From Bacillota bacterium (GTDB taxonomy: Bacteria > Bacillota > Dethiobacteria > DTU022): a stretch of 5,193 bases of DNA. The notes beneath the pieces were generated by a model, which was not told the DNA's origin, did no database searches, and worked only from the letters and a program-made list of their open reading frames with translations. The stretch covers positions 1-5,193 of the forward strand of contig JAAZPS010000007.1 of assembly GCA_012797095.1 (NCBI GenBank). The letters run 5' to 3'. Shown here in pieces: positions 5,128 to 5,193 of the stretch. The translations under genes and the position numbers were made by a program. Each line of letters opens with the position of its first letter. Positions within the stretch are counted from its first letter, which is position 1.

Positions 5128-5193
5128 CCCCCTCACCCTCCCCCTCTCCCCCGAGGCGAAAGGGGACTTTGAAGTACCCTGACCCTTTCCTAC
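5128..5193. repeat. Degenerate copy of the REP dimer, cut by the window end
   Basis: This stretch repeats 5007-5073 at an offset of 121, then 120 after a 1-base gap, with roughly 85% identity by eye. Its first hairpin (ccctctccc 5142-5150 with gcgaaaggg 5156-5164) has two mismatched pairs, and the second (from 5175, taccctgaccctttcc) is cut off. The dimer, not the single REP, seems to be the unit copied here. Confidence 0.7.

Larger units (their letters stand above)
4460..5193. other. Gene-free 3' region made of nested REP-type repeats
   Basis: No credible gene lies in the last 734 bp. After the terminator-like hairpin, almost everything is built from one C/G-rich REP module: a run of ccctc-type pyrimidines, a 5-nt loop, and the complementary purines. 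Open frames on both strands here translate the repeats into low-complexity peptides (for example PLTLTLSHEGRG, PQPSPLKGEG), which I know as common spurious predictions, and none has a fitting ribosome binding site. The unique sequence is limited to about 90 bp inside each 225-bp copy and about 40 bp near 5090-5127. Confidence 0.85.

Overview
The window is GC-rich bacterial DNA. It suggests an anaerobic Gram-negative bacterium, most plausibly a Desulfuromonadales/Geobacter-Pelobacter-like deltaproteobacterium. This rests on the oxygen-sensitive Fe-S/flavin enoate reductase, an aldo/keto reductase ending in a 4Fe-4S motif, GC-biased codon use, and C/G-rich REP-type hairpin repeats. The assignment is an inference from gene content, not from a marker gene.

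Layout. Bases 2-157 are the C-terminal end of a 4Fe-4S aldo/keto reductase. Bases 158-479 are an intergenic leader with one hairpin and one reasonable sigma70-type promoter. Three plus-strand catabolic genes follow: a metal-dependent cyclase-family hydrolase (480-1253), a beta-keto acid cleavage enzyme of the BKACE family (1333-2172), and a 643-residue enoate reductase / 2,4-dienoyl-CoA reductase-type flavoprotein (2528-4459). The first two are 79 bp apart and probably co-transcribed. The third lies after a 355-bp spacer that holds palindromes and an odd start region, so it may have its own control. From 4460 to the end there is no credible gene. This part holds a strong hairpin just after the last stop, a 31-bp tandem repeat, a 225-bp tandem duplication of a REP-pair (MITE/BIME-like) unit, and further decaying REP copies.

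How the genes may work together. A ring-opening cyclase-family hydrolase beside a BKACE enzyme fits anaerobic breakdown of a cyclic 1,3-dione. The closest known logic is phloroglucinol degradation: ring reduction to dihydrophloroglucinol, hydrolytic ring opening, oxidation to 3,5-dioxohexanoate (triacetate), then acetyl-CoA-dependent cleavage by a BKACE-type lyase. The flavin enoate reductase could provide a C=C or ring reduction step. The dehydrogenase and the usual SDR-type reductase of that pathway are not in the window, so the substrate remains a hypothesis. The most unusual sequence features are the start region of the enoate reductase gene and the nested repeat architecture at the 3' end.
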